Origin: Spongiimicrobium salis
GTDB lineage: Bacteria > Bacteroidota > Bacteroidia > Flavobacteriales > Flavobacteriaceae
Assembly: GCF_043678055.1 (NCBI RefSeq)
Contig: NZ_JBHEQA010000003.1
Location: 1-64,000 of the forward strand
Direction: 5' to 3'
DNA: 64,000 bases
How positions within the stretch are numbered: position 1 is the first letter of the stretch; each line of letters opens with the position of its first letter. Under the pieces are notes generated by a model. The model saw only the letters and a program-made list of their open reading frames with translations. It searched no databases and was not told the DNA's origin. A program made the translations under genes and the position numbers. Positions 9,302 to 18,544 of the stretch are shown here, in pieces.

Positions 9302-10939
9302 TTATTTCCCCCAAACCACTTCCGCAAGACTTTCATCAGTATTGATTTGAACGTCTTTTACAATTTTACCAAAATCAAACTTTACGATTCTATTTGCAAG
9401 ATGGAAATAGGCATCATCATGTGTAACTGCGATAATTGTTTTTCCTTCTTTTTTTAATTTGGGTATTAATTCTTCATAAAAGAATTTTCTAAAATGTGGA
9501 TCTTGATCCGCTGCCCATTCATCCAAAACTAGAATAGGTTTATCTTCCAAAAGTGCAAAAATCATTGATATACGTTTACTTTGTCCTTTAGAAAACTTTT
9601 TCCTAGCCGATTCTTCTTTATCGTCTTTTATCACCTTGTCCAATTGCATTATATTGAGTAAGTTTTGATAATCTTCATTGTTTACAAGGCTATAATTATC
9701 ATAGTTATTTCCAAAAACATAATTGTTCGTGAACACGGCTGCAATAGATTCCTGTAAATCAATGTTTCCATTTGCTATGACCTCTCCATTAAAAACAATT
9801 TCTCCATCACTAGGTTTATATAGTCCGGTCAAAATGTTAATAAAGGTGCTTTTTCCAGAACCGTTTCCTCCTACTATAAAAAGTACTTCGCCCTGTTTTA
9901 CTTCAAGATCTATTGGTCCTAAGGCAAAGGTTTTTTCATTATCGCCATCATCGTAATCAAAACAAATATTATTAAATTTCAAAGAATTCATTATAGGTTT
10001 ACTTTCTTTTTCAATAGGAAATTTTTCTTCTTTTTCCTGAAAATCCTTCATGAAATTTTTAATCCTATTATTAGCAACTGCAAACTGCGTATAGTTCTGT
10101 TGCATGCCAATTAAACTGTTTATAGGGCCAGAAATAAAAAGTATAATCACTACATATGCTATAACATCGGCTTGTTCCAATAAGTCGAATAATGGCAAAA
10201 CAAAAATAATGACCGCAATTACCATATAAAGCCCATATTGACTTATTATACTTATCGTTTGAAATACATAATTAACTCTAAAATCAACATTTTCCGAATC
10301 GTCCCTGTTTGGCCCTAGGTAGTTGTCCATAAGATTTTTTCTTCTATTTGCACTTAATTTCAACTCTTTAAACCCAAGTATCAAATCGTCAACAAGACTA
10401 AAATAACCTTCTGCAAAACCTCTTAATTTTTCCACCAGTTTGCCCATTGAATTCATAATGATAAAATAACAGGCAGCAACCAAAATGATCATGCAAACAA
10501 CAATAATTGCCGCAATGGATGAAATAGTAAACATATACACAATACCTAAAATCAGAACAAGAAGGGAATTGACCGTATTTGTCATTACAAAAGGTAAATC
10601 GCTAAAGACCCTTAAATCTTCCACTGCAGTATAAAAACGCTGCGTTCCAAATTTTTCTATTCTACGCAAAGGAGCTCTAAGTACCTGTCTAAAGAGTTTC
10701 TTTTCATTTTCATACAGTATCTTATAGGTATACTTATTAAGTCCTTTCTGAAAAATAATATTGAGCAAGTAGGTATAGACAACAAGTGCTGAAAAAACGA
10801 TTATCATATAATCCTTTAAAAAAGCTTCACTCCCTGCCAAGACATTATTGATGATGTAAATAATACCAAAATTCAGTATCGTATTTGGTATAGCATATAA
10901 CAGTAAGTAAATAAAGTCTTTACGTTTTATTTTAAACAT
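9302..10939 (-). CDS. Cyclic/nonribosomal peptide export ABC transporter, PvdE/SyrD type
   Basis: 545 residues, a half-transporter with an N-terminal membrane domain (about residues 8-290, roughly six hydrophobic helices) fused to an ATPase domain. Walker A is GGNGSGKST (357-365), the signature is FSKGQ (449-453, a variant of LSGGQ) and Walker B is ILVLDEWAADQDP (469-481). The DEWAADQDP form is typical of the exporters of pyoverdine precursor and syringomycin. It presumably moves the NRPS product or its precursor across the inner membrane. It lies between the thioesterase (196 bp upstream) and the aspartate kinase. The direction of transport is inferred from family and context. Confidence 0.93.
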   Translation of the reverse strand: MFKIKRKDFIYLLLYAIPNTILNFGIIYIINNVLAGSEAFLKDYMIIVFSALVVYTYLLNIIFQKGLNKYTYKILYENEKKLFRQVLRAPLRRIEKFGTQRFYTAVEDLRVFSDLPFVMTNTVNSLLVLILGIVYMFTISSIAAIIVVCMIILVAACYFIIMNSMGKLVEKLRGFAEGYFSLVDDLILGFKELKLSANRRKNLMDNYLGPNRDDSENVDFRVNYVFQTISIISQYGLYMVIAVIIFVLPLFDLLEQADVIAYVVIILFISGPINSLIGMQQNYTQFAVANNRIKNFMKDFQEKEEKFPIEKESKPIMNSLKFNNICFDYDDGDNEKTFALGPIDLEVKQGEVLFIVGGNGSGKSTFINILTGLYKPSDGEIVFNGEVIANGNIDLQESIAAVFTNNYVFGNNYDNYSLVNNEDYQNLLNIMQLDKVIKDDKEESARKKFSKGQSKRISMIFALLEDKPILVLDEWAADQDPHFRKFFYEELIPKLKKEGKTIIAVTHDDAYFHLANRIVKFDFGKIVKDVQINTDESLAEVVWGK

Positions 10940-11135
10940 GTCCTTAAAATTAATTGTTAAAGTATTTTTTTCGTTTCAAGAATTCAGCAAGAAAGTGTTC
11001 TGTGCTAGATAGGCTATATTGCGTATTTTGTGATTAACATAAATTTGCTCAGAAAAAATTTTGTCATTGTACTGAACCAAACCCAAGTTGAAATTATTGG
11101 TAGCCCTTTTTGAGTCCCTATATAAATTAGCTTTG

Positions 11136-11843
11136 TCAGCTATGCGCTGGAGCCAACAAAGTAGATTTCATTATTTTTGAAAGTGTATCACTTTGATCAT
11201 ATATAAAAAAGTGTCCCCCGGGAAAAACGGTGTAGGAACAATTCTGCAAAGAGAATTTATTCCAATTGTCTATCTTATCCACGGTTTCTTCTTTATCTCC
11301 CATTAAAGCATGAATAGATGTTTTCAATAAAAGACCTTCTTCCGAATAATCATCTTCTTCCAATAATTTGAAATCGGATCTTATTATTGGATCAAAGAGT
11401 TCATACAATTCCTTGTTTTCCAAAACTTCCTCGGAAACACCACCGAATTTCAATAACATCTTTTTAAATTCTTCTTCTCCTAGTAAATATCGTTTAGGTT
11501 TCTTTTTTTCTTCTTTTATCGGTCCCGCATTGCCCGAGACCAATAAGTTTACGGGGGCATCCCCAACCTCTTCCATTTTTCCAGTAACTAAAAGCCCTAA
11601 AGCAGCTCCCATACTATGCCCATATATTAAATATGGTTTTGAATTTCTTAAACTCATAATTTGATGAACATAATCATCAACTGCTGCATTCTTATTTGTA
11701 ATACACTTCTCGTTTATTCTCCCTCCTCTTCCTGGCAATTCTAATGGTATAAATTCAAATTCCTCATCGAGATATTTTTTTAAAAAATTATAGGAATACC
11801 TATTCCCTCCAGCAAAGTGCAATAAGAATATCTGTTTTTTCAT
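11136..11843 (-). CDS. Type II (editing) thioesterase, GrsT-like
   Basis: 235 residues, the normal size for external thioesterases that clear misprimed carrier proteins of NRPS lines. The N-terminus has the family pattern FLLHFAGGNRYSY and ELPGRGGR. Catalytic candidates are Ser77 in YGHSMGA, Asp183 in GDKEE and His211 in GGHFFIYD, an alpha/beta-hydrolase triad. It is cytoplasmic (no signal peptide). It is 86 bp downstream of the hydrolase gene and upstream of the exporter. Hydrolytic release by this protein rather than editing is possible, because no integrated TE domain is seen in the visible NRPS parts. Confidence 0.93.
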   Translation of the reverse strand: MKKQIFLLHFAGGNRYSYNFLKKYLDEEFEFIPLELPGRGGRINEKCITNKNAAVDDYVHQIMSLRNSKPYLIYGHSMGAALGLLVTGKMEEVGDAPVNLLVSGNAGPIKEEKKKPKRYLLGEEEFKKMLLKFGGVSEEVLENKELYELFDPIIRSDFKLLEEDDYSEEGLLLKTSIHALMGDKEETVDKIDNWNKFSLQNCSYTVFPGGHFFIYDQSDTLSKIMKSTLLAPAHS

Positions 11844-11929
11844 TCTGGTATGCGTAAAACGGTATGTTTTAAGCCATTTTTTATGGGTTTATATGGTATC
11901 TGCGCAGCCCTTTATAAGAAGATCTTTGA

Positions 11930-13870
11930 CTATATCATTTGCCAATAAAACAAATAAGCAGCCAAAAGAATATTTGAAAACAAAATTGAAAATACAATAC
12001 TCCTATTTTTTATTTTTCTAAAACTTATGGTGAGGTATATTGTAGATAGCGCCAATAGTACCATAAAAATCAAAATTCCCGTAAAAATGTATCCATAGGA
12101 CTTTGGCAGTCCAAAAACAATTGTATAAAAATTTTGTTGAGCATTCTGAACAATGGCAAATATTAGGCTAATTAGACTTGCCAGACCAACGAAAGATGTA
12201 ACTACTACGAGGATTCTAACAATTTTATCCGGTATTGAAACGTATTTCTTCCTAAAAAAATTAACTAAGTGAACAAAAAAGAATACAAGGGCAATTCCCA
12301 AAGCAATAATTAGGGGTCCCAGAAAAAGTAAATTAGGTTCGATAAGACTTCTTCCAACATTTATGACCCCTGGATTCAATTTGATATCGCCGATAAACTT
12401 AGCCTTGGATTGCATAGTGAATTCATTATCATTAGGTTTGACCTCAGGATTTTTAATAAATTCTAAAGCCATTTGAACACCAGTATCTGAAAACCCAGGA
12501 ACATGTCCATAGTTCGGCGCTCGTATTAAATAACCCTTTTTAAACACATCTAACATTGCTTCTCCATTTGTGGCAGGAGTAATCGGATCAAATCCTCCCG
12601 AAAAAACAAGCACTGGAATGTCCAACTCTTTTAGATTGGACAGGTCTTGCACTATACTTAAGGTATCTTTCGCATCCTTATGCCATGCCATGAATACATC
12701 AAAATCGGATTTATAAAAAGATATTCCTCCTTTCAATTCCTTGTACTTTGAGGCATCTTGTCTATAATCTGAAAAATTATTAAAGGGAAGTACCTCATTA
12801 CAACTAACACTAAAGTAAACCCCATAATCCATTTCCAAGGCTTCAGAAAAAGCGGCTACCAAAGAAGCTAAAACCCCTTTATTCCGATTATGAAACTCAT
12901 ATATCAATAAAGGAATCACCTCAATTAAGTTTTTATCATAAAGTCCCTGTTGTAAGGCAATTTTAAAATCTTCCATGTTATAGGTAAAACTTCCAGAAGT
13001 CACAATTTCTTTATCTACCGCTACCGTGATTGGTTTTTCCTGAAGCATTGAAATAGTTTGATAGTATATTTTTTCCAAATCAGGGTACTGTGAATTACAT
13101 TGGGGGTCGTTTTTACATTGCTCAAACACCTTATACAAGCTTTTTATATAGTTGCCGGTGTTTTTGGTATAATAATTTGAAATGTCCGGTATAGCAGAAT
13201 CCAACACTAGCGACAGTATATCATCCGGGTACTGGCTTGTGTAAACTTGTGCCATATATGTTCCATACGAGACTGCATATACATGCCATTTAGCATATCC
13301 CAATTCCTTTTTTAACGAATTCAAATCTTTAGCTACAGATGTACTGTTATACTGAGTAACATCTATTCCTTGAACCAATAGACTATTCTTGCATGTAATA
13401 GCTGCCGCTACTTTTTGTTTTTCATCTTCAAGTATCGATTGGTCTTTGGCAAGAATTTCTAAAAAATCTTTTCCTAGATCAGGACAAAGTCTTGGTTCGG
13501 AAAACCCTGTACCTCTAATATCGAGAAGTACAATGTCATGTTGAGCTCTCAATGGATGGTTTAACCAAAATAAAATACTGGAAATACCATCTCCTCCGGG
13601 TCCCCCTGGAATATAGACTATGGCATCAGATGCAGATTTTCCTGAAGTATTTTTTAAAACTGCAACGGCCAAATGTATTTCATTACCTTTCGAATCATCC
13701 CAATTTTCTGGAACAGATATCTTACCCCAAACAATATCTTCCTGTTCAAATAAATCTGTGTCGGGGTAAAAGGAGGTTGTTTTTTGGAATTGTACTTGAC
13801 CGATTGCCGATAAAGTTGCCAATAACGCAAAAATAATAGTAGCAACCCGTAACTTCATTTTAAACTTCAT
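11930..13870 (-). CDS. Secreted alpha/beta-hydrolase peptidase (S33/TAP-like) with four C-terminal membrane helices
   Basis: 646 residues. A signal peptide (about 1-24) leads into a tripeptidyl-aminopeptidase-like alpha/beta-hydrolase: the oxyanion region is YIPGGPGGDG (about 86-95), the nucleophile Ser201 is in AVSYGTYMAQ, Asp428 in FSGGFDPITP and His456 in NYGHVPGF. After the catalytic domain come four hydrophobic helices (about 513-539, 550-575, 592-616 and 624-644). The predicted topology is a periplasmic peptidase tethered to the inner membrane. Such enzymes cut N-terminal residues from peptides. Its place 33 bp after the C-A-T-C NRPS gene suggests maturation of the exported peptide, comparable in architecture (not in fold) with ClbP-type prodrug peptidases. 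General peptide scavenging is the alternative. Confidence 0.88.
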   Translation of the reverse strand: MKFKMKLRVATIIFALLATLSAIGQVQFQKTTSFYPDTDLFEQEDIVWGKISVPENWDDSKGNEIHLAVAVLKNTSGKSASDAIVYIPGGPGGDGISSILFWLNHPLRAQHDIVLLDIRGTGFSEPRLCPDLGKDFLEILAKDQSILEDEKQKVAAAITCKNSLLVQGIDVTQYNSTSVAKDLNSLKKELGYAKWHVYAVSYGTYMAQVYTSQYPDDILSLVLDSAIPDISNYYTKNTGNYIKSLYKVFEQCKNDPQCNSQYPDLEKIYYQTISMLQEKPITVAVDKEIVTSGSFTYNMEDFKIALQQGLYDKNLIEVIPLLIYEFHNRNKGVLASLVAAFSEALEMDYGVYFSVSCNEVLPFNNFSDYRQDASKYKELKGGISFYKSDFDVFMAWHKDAKDTLSIVQDLSNLKELDIPVLVFSGGFDPITPATNGEAMLDVFKKGYLIRAPNYGHVPGFSDTGVQMALEFIKNPEVKPNDNEFTMQSKAKFIGDIKLNPGVINVGRSLIEPNLLFLGPLIIALGIALVFFFVHLVNFFRKKYVSIPDKIVRILVVVTSFVGLASLISLIFAIVQNAQQNFYTIVFGLPKSYGYIFTGILIFMVLLALSTIYLTISFRKIKNRSIVFSILFSNILLAAYLFYWQMI

Positions 13871-13903
13871 GTCATAAAGGTTTTAGTATTTTGGAATAAT
13901 CAT

Positions 13904-16900
13904 TTACTCAAAAGAGAAATCGATATTTATTTTCTCTTGTTCGTTTAAGTTAACTTCAGTATCAATGGAACTCATCAACACATCTGGATCCGATATAATT
14001 TGCCCCAATACTTTTTCATATATCATGGTTAAGATTGAAATCGTTTCCGTACTTAGGATATGTGGATCAAATTGAAACTTTCCAATCAATCCGTCTTTTT
14101 TCTGAATCATGGTAATTAATAGTGGAAGTCGGGCAAATTCCACGATTTCAGGTTGTATGATTAATTTCAAAAAGCTATCAACTTCAATATATCTATAATC
14201 CAAATTGAGTGTTTGCAGCGCAAATATGGTGTCTAAACGTATGTTCTTTTGAACATGATTTGGAATATCCTGATATTTATCGAGTTTCAATATATCGGCA
14301 TGTGTTTTCTGCAGAAACTCAGAAATCGGCATGTTACAATCCAGTTTTGACCTTAGGGGTAATGTTTTTACGAACATCCCTATATTATTTTGAAGATCGG
14401 GGTGGTTTCTTCCCGATGATAGGGAGCCCACACAGAGGTCTTTAAGGTTTCGCATACCTCCAATAGCAATGTTAAGAGCTGAAAACAGCAAAGTATACAG
14501 GGTTATATTCTTTTCTTCGATAATCTTAAAAAGGCTATTGAGAAAATCTTTATCCCATTCAAATTGGTATAGTTCTAGTTGATATTCCGAAGCATTGGGG
14601 TTTTTCTCATTTGAAAATAAGGGCATCCAGTTATAATTCTCTAAATAAACTTCCCAGAACTTTAGGTTTTTTGGACTATTGATGAGCGCTTGTTTTTGCT
14701 GCCAATCGACATAATCTATGAATTGAACTTCCAACTCTTGAGGTTTATAAACGGTTTTTTTGCTTAAAACCCTATAATTAAAAACTACTTCATTAATTAG
14801 AAGTTCCAAAGACCATCCATCCATGATTAAGTGATGTGTATTGAACATCAATAGTTTTTCGTCGTTATTTACTTCCAATATAACTGCTTTTATCAATAAC
14901 TCTTTCTCTAAATCGAAAGCTTGATTGGTATATTTTTTCTTGATATTCCCTACTTCTTGGACAGTCGTTTTTTTGATATCAATAGTAAATAATCCATCGT
15001 CATACGGTTGTATTAACTGATAAGGAATTCCATCTCTTTCAATAAAATTTGTTCGAAGTGCTTCGTGTCTTTTAATCGCATAAGCAATAGAAATTTCTAA
15101 AATCCTATATTCGATTTCCCCTCTTATTTTGTAAATAGCAGACATGTTATACGCCGCTGATCTATGATTATTTTGGGAAGCCAACCAAATGAATTCCTGT
15201 GATGGCGTAAGGGGGTAAAAAGGTTTTTTAGGTGTTTTTTTGAGCGTGTTATTAATTTTTTTTTCCTTGGACTGGAGGTAATCCGACAATTCTTTTACTG
15301 TAGGATTTTGAAATATATCCCCTAGGCTAATTTGATAGAGTAATGATTTTTCTATAAAATGGGTTAGTTTCACGGCACTTAGAGAATGACCGCCAAGTAT
15401 AAAAAAGTTATCGTTGAGTCCTATTCTTTCCGTTGTTTTAAGAATTTCTTGGAAACAATCACATAATTTTGCCTGCAATTCTGTCTTAGGAGGCTGATAT
15501 ACTGACAATATGGGATATTCTTCTATTTCCCTTTGAGAGAGTGCTTTTCTATCTATCTTCTTATTCTGAGTCAATGGAAAGTTTTTCAAAGAAATTATCG
15601 TCTGTGGAACCATATATTCCGGCAATTCTTTTCGCAAGTCGTTTATAATTTCCAAACGGTCAAAAAAATTTGTTTTGGGAATTATAAATGCTACTAGAAA
15701 AGCATCTTCTTCCTTTTTTCTTTTGGCAATCACAACGGATGATTGGATAACATCCATTTCATCCAATTTAGCCTCTATTTCACCCAATTCTATACGGAAT
15801 CCACGAATTTTAACCTGAAAATCGTTTCTCCCTATAAATTCAATTTCCCCATGCGAGTTCCACTTTCCCAAATCTCCCGTATCATATATGACTTCATCGG
15901 AGGCAAAAGGATTTGCAATAAACTTTTCCTTTGTGAGTATTTCATCCCTATAATACCCTTTGGCAAGTCCATGGCCTCCAATATAGAGTTTTCCAATACT
16001 TCCAATGGGTAATAAGTTCAGGGATTCATCAAAAATATAGAACGACGTATTGCCAATAGGTTTTCCAATATTGGATGCTTCTGAAGCTTTTAATATTCGC
16101 TTTGTACTAGACCAAATGGTAGTTTCTGTAGGTCCATACATATTCCACAGTTCACTTGTAGTACCCATTAACTTTTCTGCTAATGATTCACCTAACAGAT
16201 CACCCCCACATAGTACTTTTAATTTCGTATTTCCTTGCCATCCTGCATTGTAAAGCATTTGAAAGAAGCTAGGAGTTGCTTGTATCATAGTAGGTTTCAC
16301 CTTTTCAATACCTTCTATTATTTTTCTAGGGTCCTTCAATGTTTCGGTATCCGTTACGTATAGTTTTCCTCCGGAAATCAAGGGTAGAAAAAACTCCAAA
16401 TAAGAAATGTCAAAGGATGGAGTAGTTACAGAATATATAACATCATGATGATTGATTCTTGGCTTTTTTTGAATGCTCAAAAGAAAATTTAACAACGACT
16501 TATGACCAATTTCCACTCCTTTTGGCTTCCCCGTTGATCCAGAAGTATATATAATATAGGCAGTATAGGATGATTTAACTTCTTTAGATATCCAATCTTC
16601 ACTTAAATTTGTTGTCAGCAATTCCGATTCATTCAAGAAAGTGACGATCTGTGAACATTCTATACTGGGGGTAGATGTTCCAATTACAGCCTCAACCTTA
16701 CTGTGATCAATGATGTATTCAATTCGTTGTTTTGGAAAATCAGGATCAAGGGGAATAAAGGGACGGCCAGTTTTTAAAACACCCAATATCATGGCTACCA
16801 TATTTGCCGAACGTTCCATAAAAATGCCTATTGGCATTGGTTTTTTCTCCTTTAATTTTCGCCCTATTCCTATTGCTATCCTATTCGTAAGATCATTCAG

Positions 16901-18349
16901 CTCGGTATAGGTATATTGATATTCCCTATCTGCAATGGCTATTTTATTCGGAAAATCCTGTACTTGCCTTTGAAAGAAGTCTAAAACTGTCTTTTTTTCA
17001 GGGTATTTAAAAAATGTCTTATTAAAATCTGTTAGCAATAAACGTTCTTCCGAGGCGGTGAAATATGAGTATTCATTTAGCTTTTTTCTGGGGTTTTCAA
17101 GGATTTCAAAAAGCAGTTTTTCAAAATGTCCTACCACTAGATTGATTTGAAATTCTTCGAAATAACTAAAGTTATAATCAAAATCAATCTTCACTTCTTG
17201 TGTTTCATCAAACTCTCTTACGTATATTGATAGCGCTACACGCTCAGATTCATGGGTTAGCGGGATTACCTTTGTTTTCGTATTCTTAAAATTAGCCCCA
17301 TAATTTTGCTTTTCATAAGAAAGCGTCATGTTGAACAAGCGGTCTTTTTCAAGAAAAAGACCTAACTCTTTTACCAATTTCCCAAGTGGAAAACGTTGAT
17401 AACGATAATCTTGTCTAAGTTGTTTCTTAATCTGTAACAACAATTTTTCAAAAGTATCTTCAAAATCGATTTGGATTCTAAGAGGAGATACACCCATAAA
17501 TAGTCCGACCGTCTTCTTAAACTTAGATTTTCCCCGATTAAGAACTGGCAACCCTATGGTTAGGTCATTGCAGTTCGTTTTTCGGCCAAAATAAGTGTAT
17601 ACCAATGCCAGAATCGCATGAAAAGTGGAACCGCCAAATTGCTTTGCCATACTTTCAAGCTTCTTGTATTTCGACGAATCAATAAAAAGTACTTTTCTCC
17701 CACTTTTATTTGCATTGCTTTTTTTGTCAATACGTTCAAAAATTCGATCTGGGAGCTGTTGAAATTTATCGACCCAATATTCCCTATCGTTTTTATAGGC
17801 TTCCGATGATCGATATTCCTTGTCATCAGAGACAAAATCCGAATAGGTAAATGGATATTCAGTGATTATTTTTCCTTGTTCGATCAGCTCGTTATAATTT
17901 GTTACCAATCTTTGAAACATTAAAGAGGTTCCCCAACCATCTGTAATGATATGATGGTACATGGAGAATAAATAATAAAAATCCTTTTTCACCTTAATCA
18001 AAGTAAACTCATGGAGCAATTGCTTTTTGGTAAAGCTGAACGTATTTGAAAATCTAGCCCTCATAAAATCACTTGCCTTTCCAAATGGATCATCAGTTTT
18101 TGAAAAATCTTTTGATCCCAATACGGAATTGTGCTCGGGAAGTATCATCACTTGAGCATCTGTAGTGTTGGTTAGAATCACACTTCTATATGCATCGTGT
18201 TGATCAATTAATTTTTTATACGCTTCGTTTAATATCTCGTAGCTAACTTCTCCCTTTATCTCAATTTTGGCTCCAATATTATAGATAGGATCATTTGGAT
18301 AAAGGAGTTGTTCAAAATAGACATCCTGTTGTGGTAATGTCAGTTTCAT
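13904..18349 (-). CDS. Nonribosomal peptide synthetase, C-A-T-C, Gly-like A domain
   Basis: 1481 residues. The first C domain (about 1-430) has HHIITDGWG near residue 130 and opens with LTLPQQDVYFEQLLYPNDP, a style often seen in starter-type C domains. The A domain (about 455-960) has A3 YTSGSTGKPKG near 603, A4 FDISYLEFF and A5 NMYGPTETTIW. The T domain centres on GGHSL near 985. A second full-length C domain (about 1065-1481) has HHLIMDGWS near 1171 and ends the protein with no partner A-T. Pocket residues aligned by eye to GrsA are D-I-L-S-L-G-M-I-W plus K517, eight of ten identical to the classical Gly code DILQLGLIWK. GC is low (32% in row 15001), unlike the edge NRPS. The orphan terminal C domain could pair in trans with the A-T protein at 21361. 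Confidence 0.94.
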   Translation of the reverse strand: MKLTLPQQDVYFEQLLYPNDPIYNIGAKIEIKGEVSYEILNEAYKKLIDQHDAYRSVILTNTTDAQVMILPEHNSVLGSKDFSKTDDPFGKASDFMRARFSNTFSFTKKQLLHEFTLIKVKKDFYYLFSMYHHIITDGWGTSLMFQRLVTNYNELIEQGKIITEYPFTYSDFVSDDKEYRSSEAYKNDREYWVDKFQQLPDRIFERIDKKSNANKSGRKVLFIDSSKYKKLESMAKQFGGSTFHAILALVYTYFGRKTNCNDLTIGLPVLNRGKSKFKKTVGLFMGVSPLRIQIDFEDTFEKLLLQIKKQLRQDYRYQRFPLGKLVKELGLFLEKDRLFNMTLSYEKQNYGANFKNTKTKVIPLTHESERVALSIYVREFDETQEVKIDFDYNFSYFEEFQINLVVGHFEKLLFEILENPRKKLNEYSYFTASEERLLLTDFNKTFFKYPEKKTVLDFFQRQVQDFPNKIAIADREYQYTYTELNDLTNRIAIGIGRKLKEKKPMPIGIFMERSANMVAMILGVLKTGRPFIPLDPDFPKQRIEYIIDHSKVEAVIGTSTPSIECSQIVTFLNESELLTTNLSEDWISKEVKSSYTAYIIYTSGSTGKPKGVEIGHKSLLNFLLSIQKKPRINHHDVIYSVTTPSFDISYLEFFLPLISGGKLYVTDTETLKDPRKIIEGIEKVKPTMIQATPSFFQMLYNAGWQGNTKLKVLCGGDLLGESLAEKLMGTTSELWNMYGPTETTIWSSTKRILKASEASNIGKPIGNTSFYIFDESLNLLPIGSIGKLYIGGHGLAKGYYRDEILTKEKFIANPFASDEVIYDTGDLGKWNSHGEIEFIGRNDFQVKIRGFRIELGEIEAKLDEMDVIQSSVVIAKRKKEEDAFLVAFIIPKTNFFDRLEIINDLRKELPEYMVPQTIISLKNFPLTQNKKIDRKALSQREIEEYPILSVYQPPKTELQAKLCDCFQEILKTTERIGLNDNFFILGGHSLSAVKLTHFIEKSLLYQISLGDIFQNPTVKELSDYLQSKEKKINNTLKKTPKKPFYPLTPSQEFIWLASQNNHRSAAYNMSAIYKIRGEIEYRILEISIAYAIKRHEALRTNFIERDGIPYQLIQPYDDGLFTIDIKKTTVQEVGNIKKKYTNQAFDLEKELLIKAVILEVNNDEKLLMFNTHHLIMDGWSLELLINEVVFNYRVLSKKTVYKPQELEVQFIDYVDWQQKQALINSPKNLKFWEVYLENYNWMPLFSNEKNPNASEYQLELYQFEWDKDFLNSLFKIIEEKNITLYTLLFSALNIAIGGMRNLKDLCVGSLSSGRNHPDLQNNIGMFVKTLPLRSKLDCNMPISEFLQKTHADILKLDKYQDIPNHVQKNIRLDTIFALQTLNLDYRYIEVDSFLKLIIQPEIVEFARLPLLITMIQKKDGLIGKFQFDPHILSTETISILTMIYEKVLGQIISDPDVLMSSIDTEVNLNEQEKINIDFSFE

Positions 18350-18544
18350 CTTTTTTACTGTTTAATGCTAGGCATTTAATAAACGATATACCGCTAAAAA
18401 TGAAGGCCGTGGAAAGTAGATCAAATGAGGTGAAAATTGCATGTTATTGACCAGAAATGCGGCGTGTTCATCTATGCACAATACTATAAATGGAGAATTG
18501 TTTATATTTTTAAACGATTAGGGGTAATGCTTGACCAATCCTAT

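Noticed and set aside
18350..18544. Short minus-strand frame (ending AVYRLLNA) between the LanC-like and NRPS genes as a LanC substrate
   Set aside because: No Cys/Ser/Thr-rich core, no dehydratase gene in the cluster, and the only ATG gives 24 residues.
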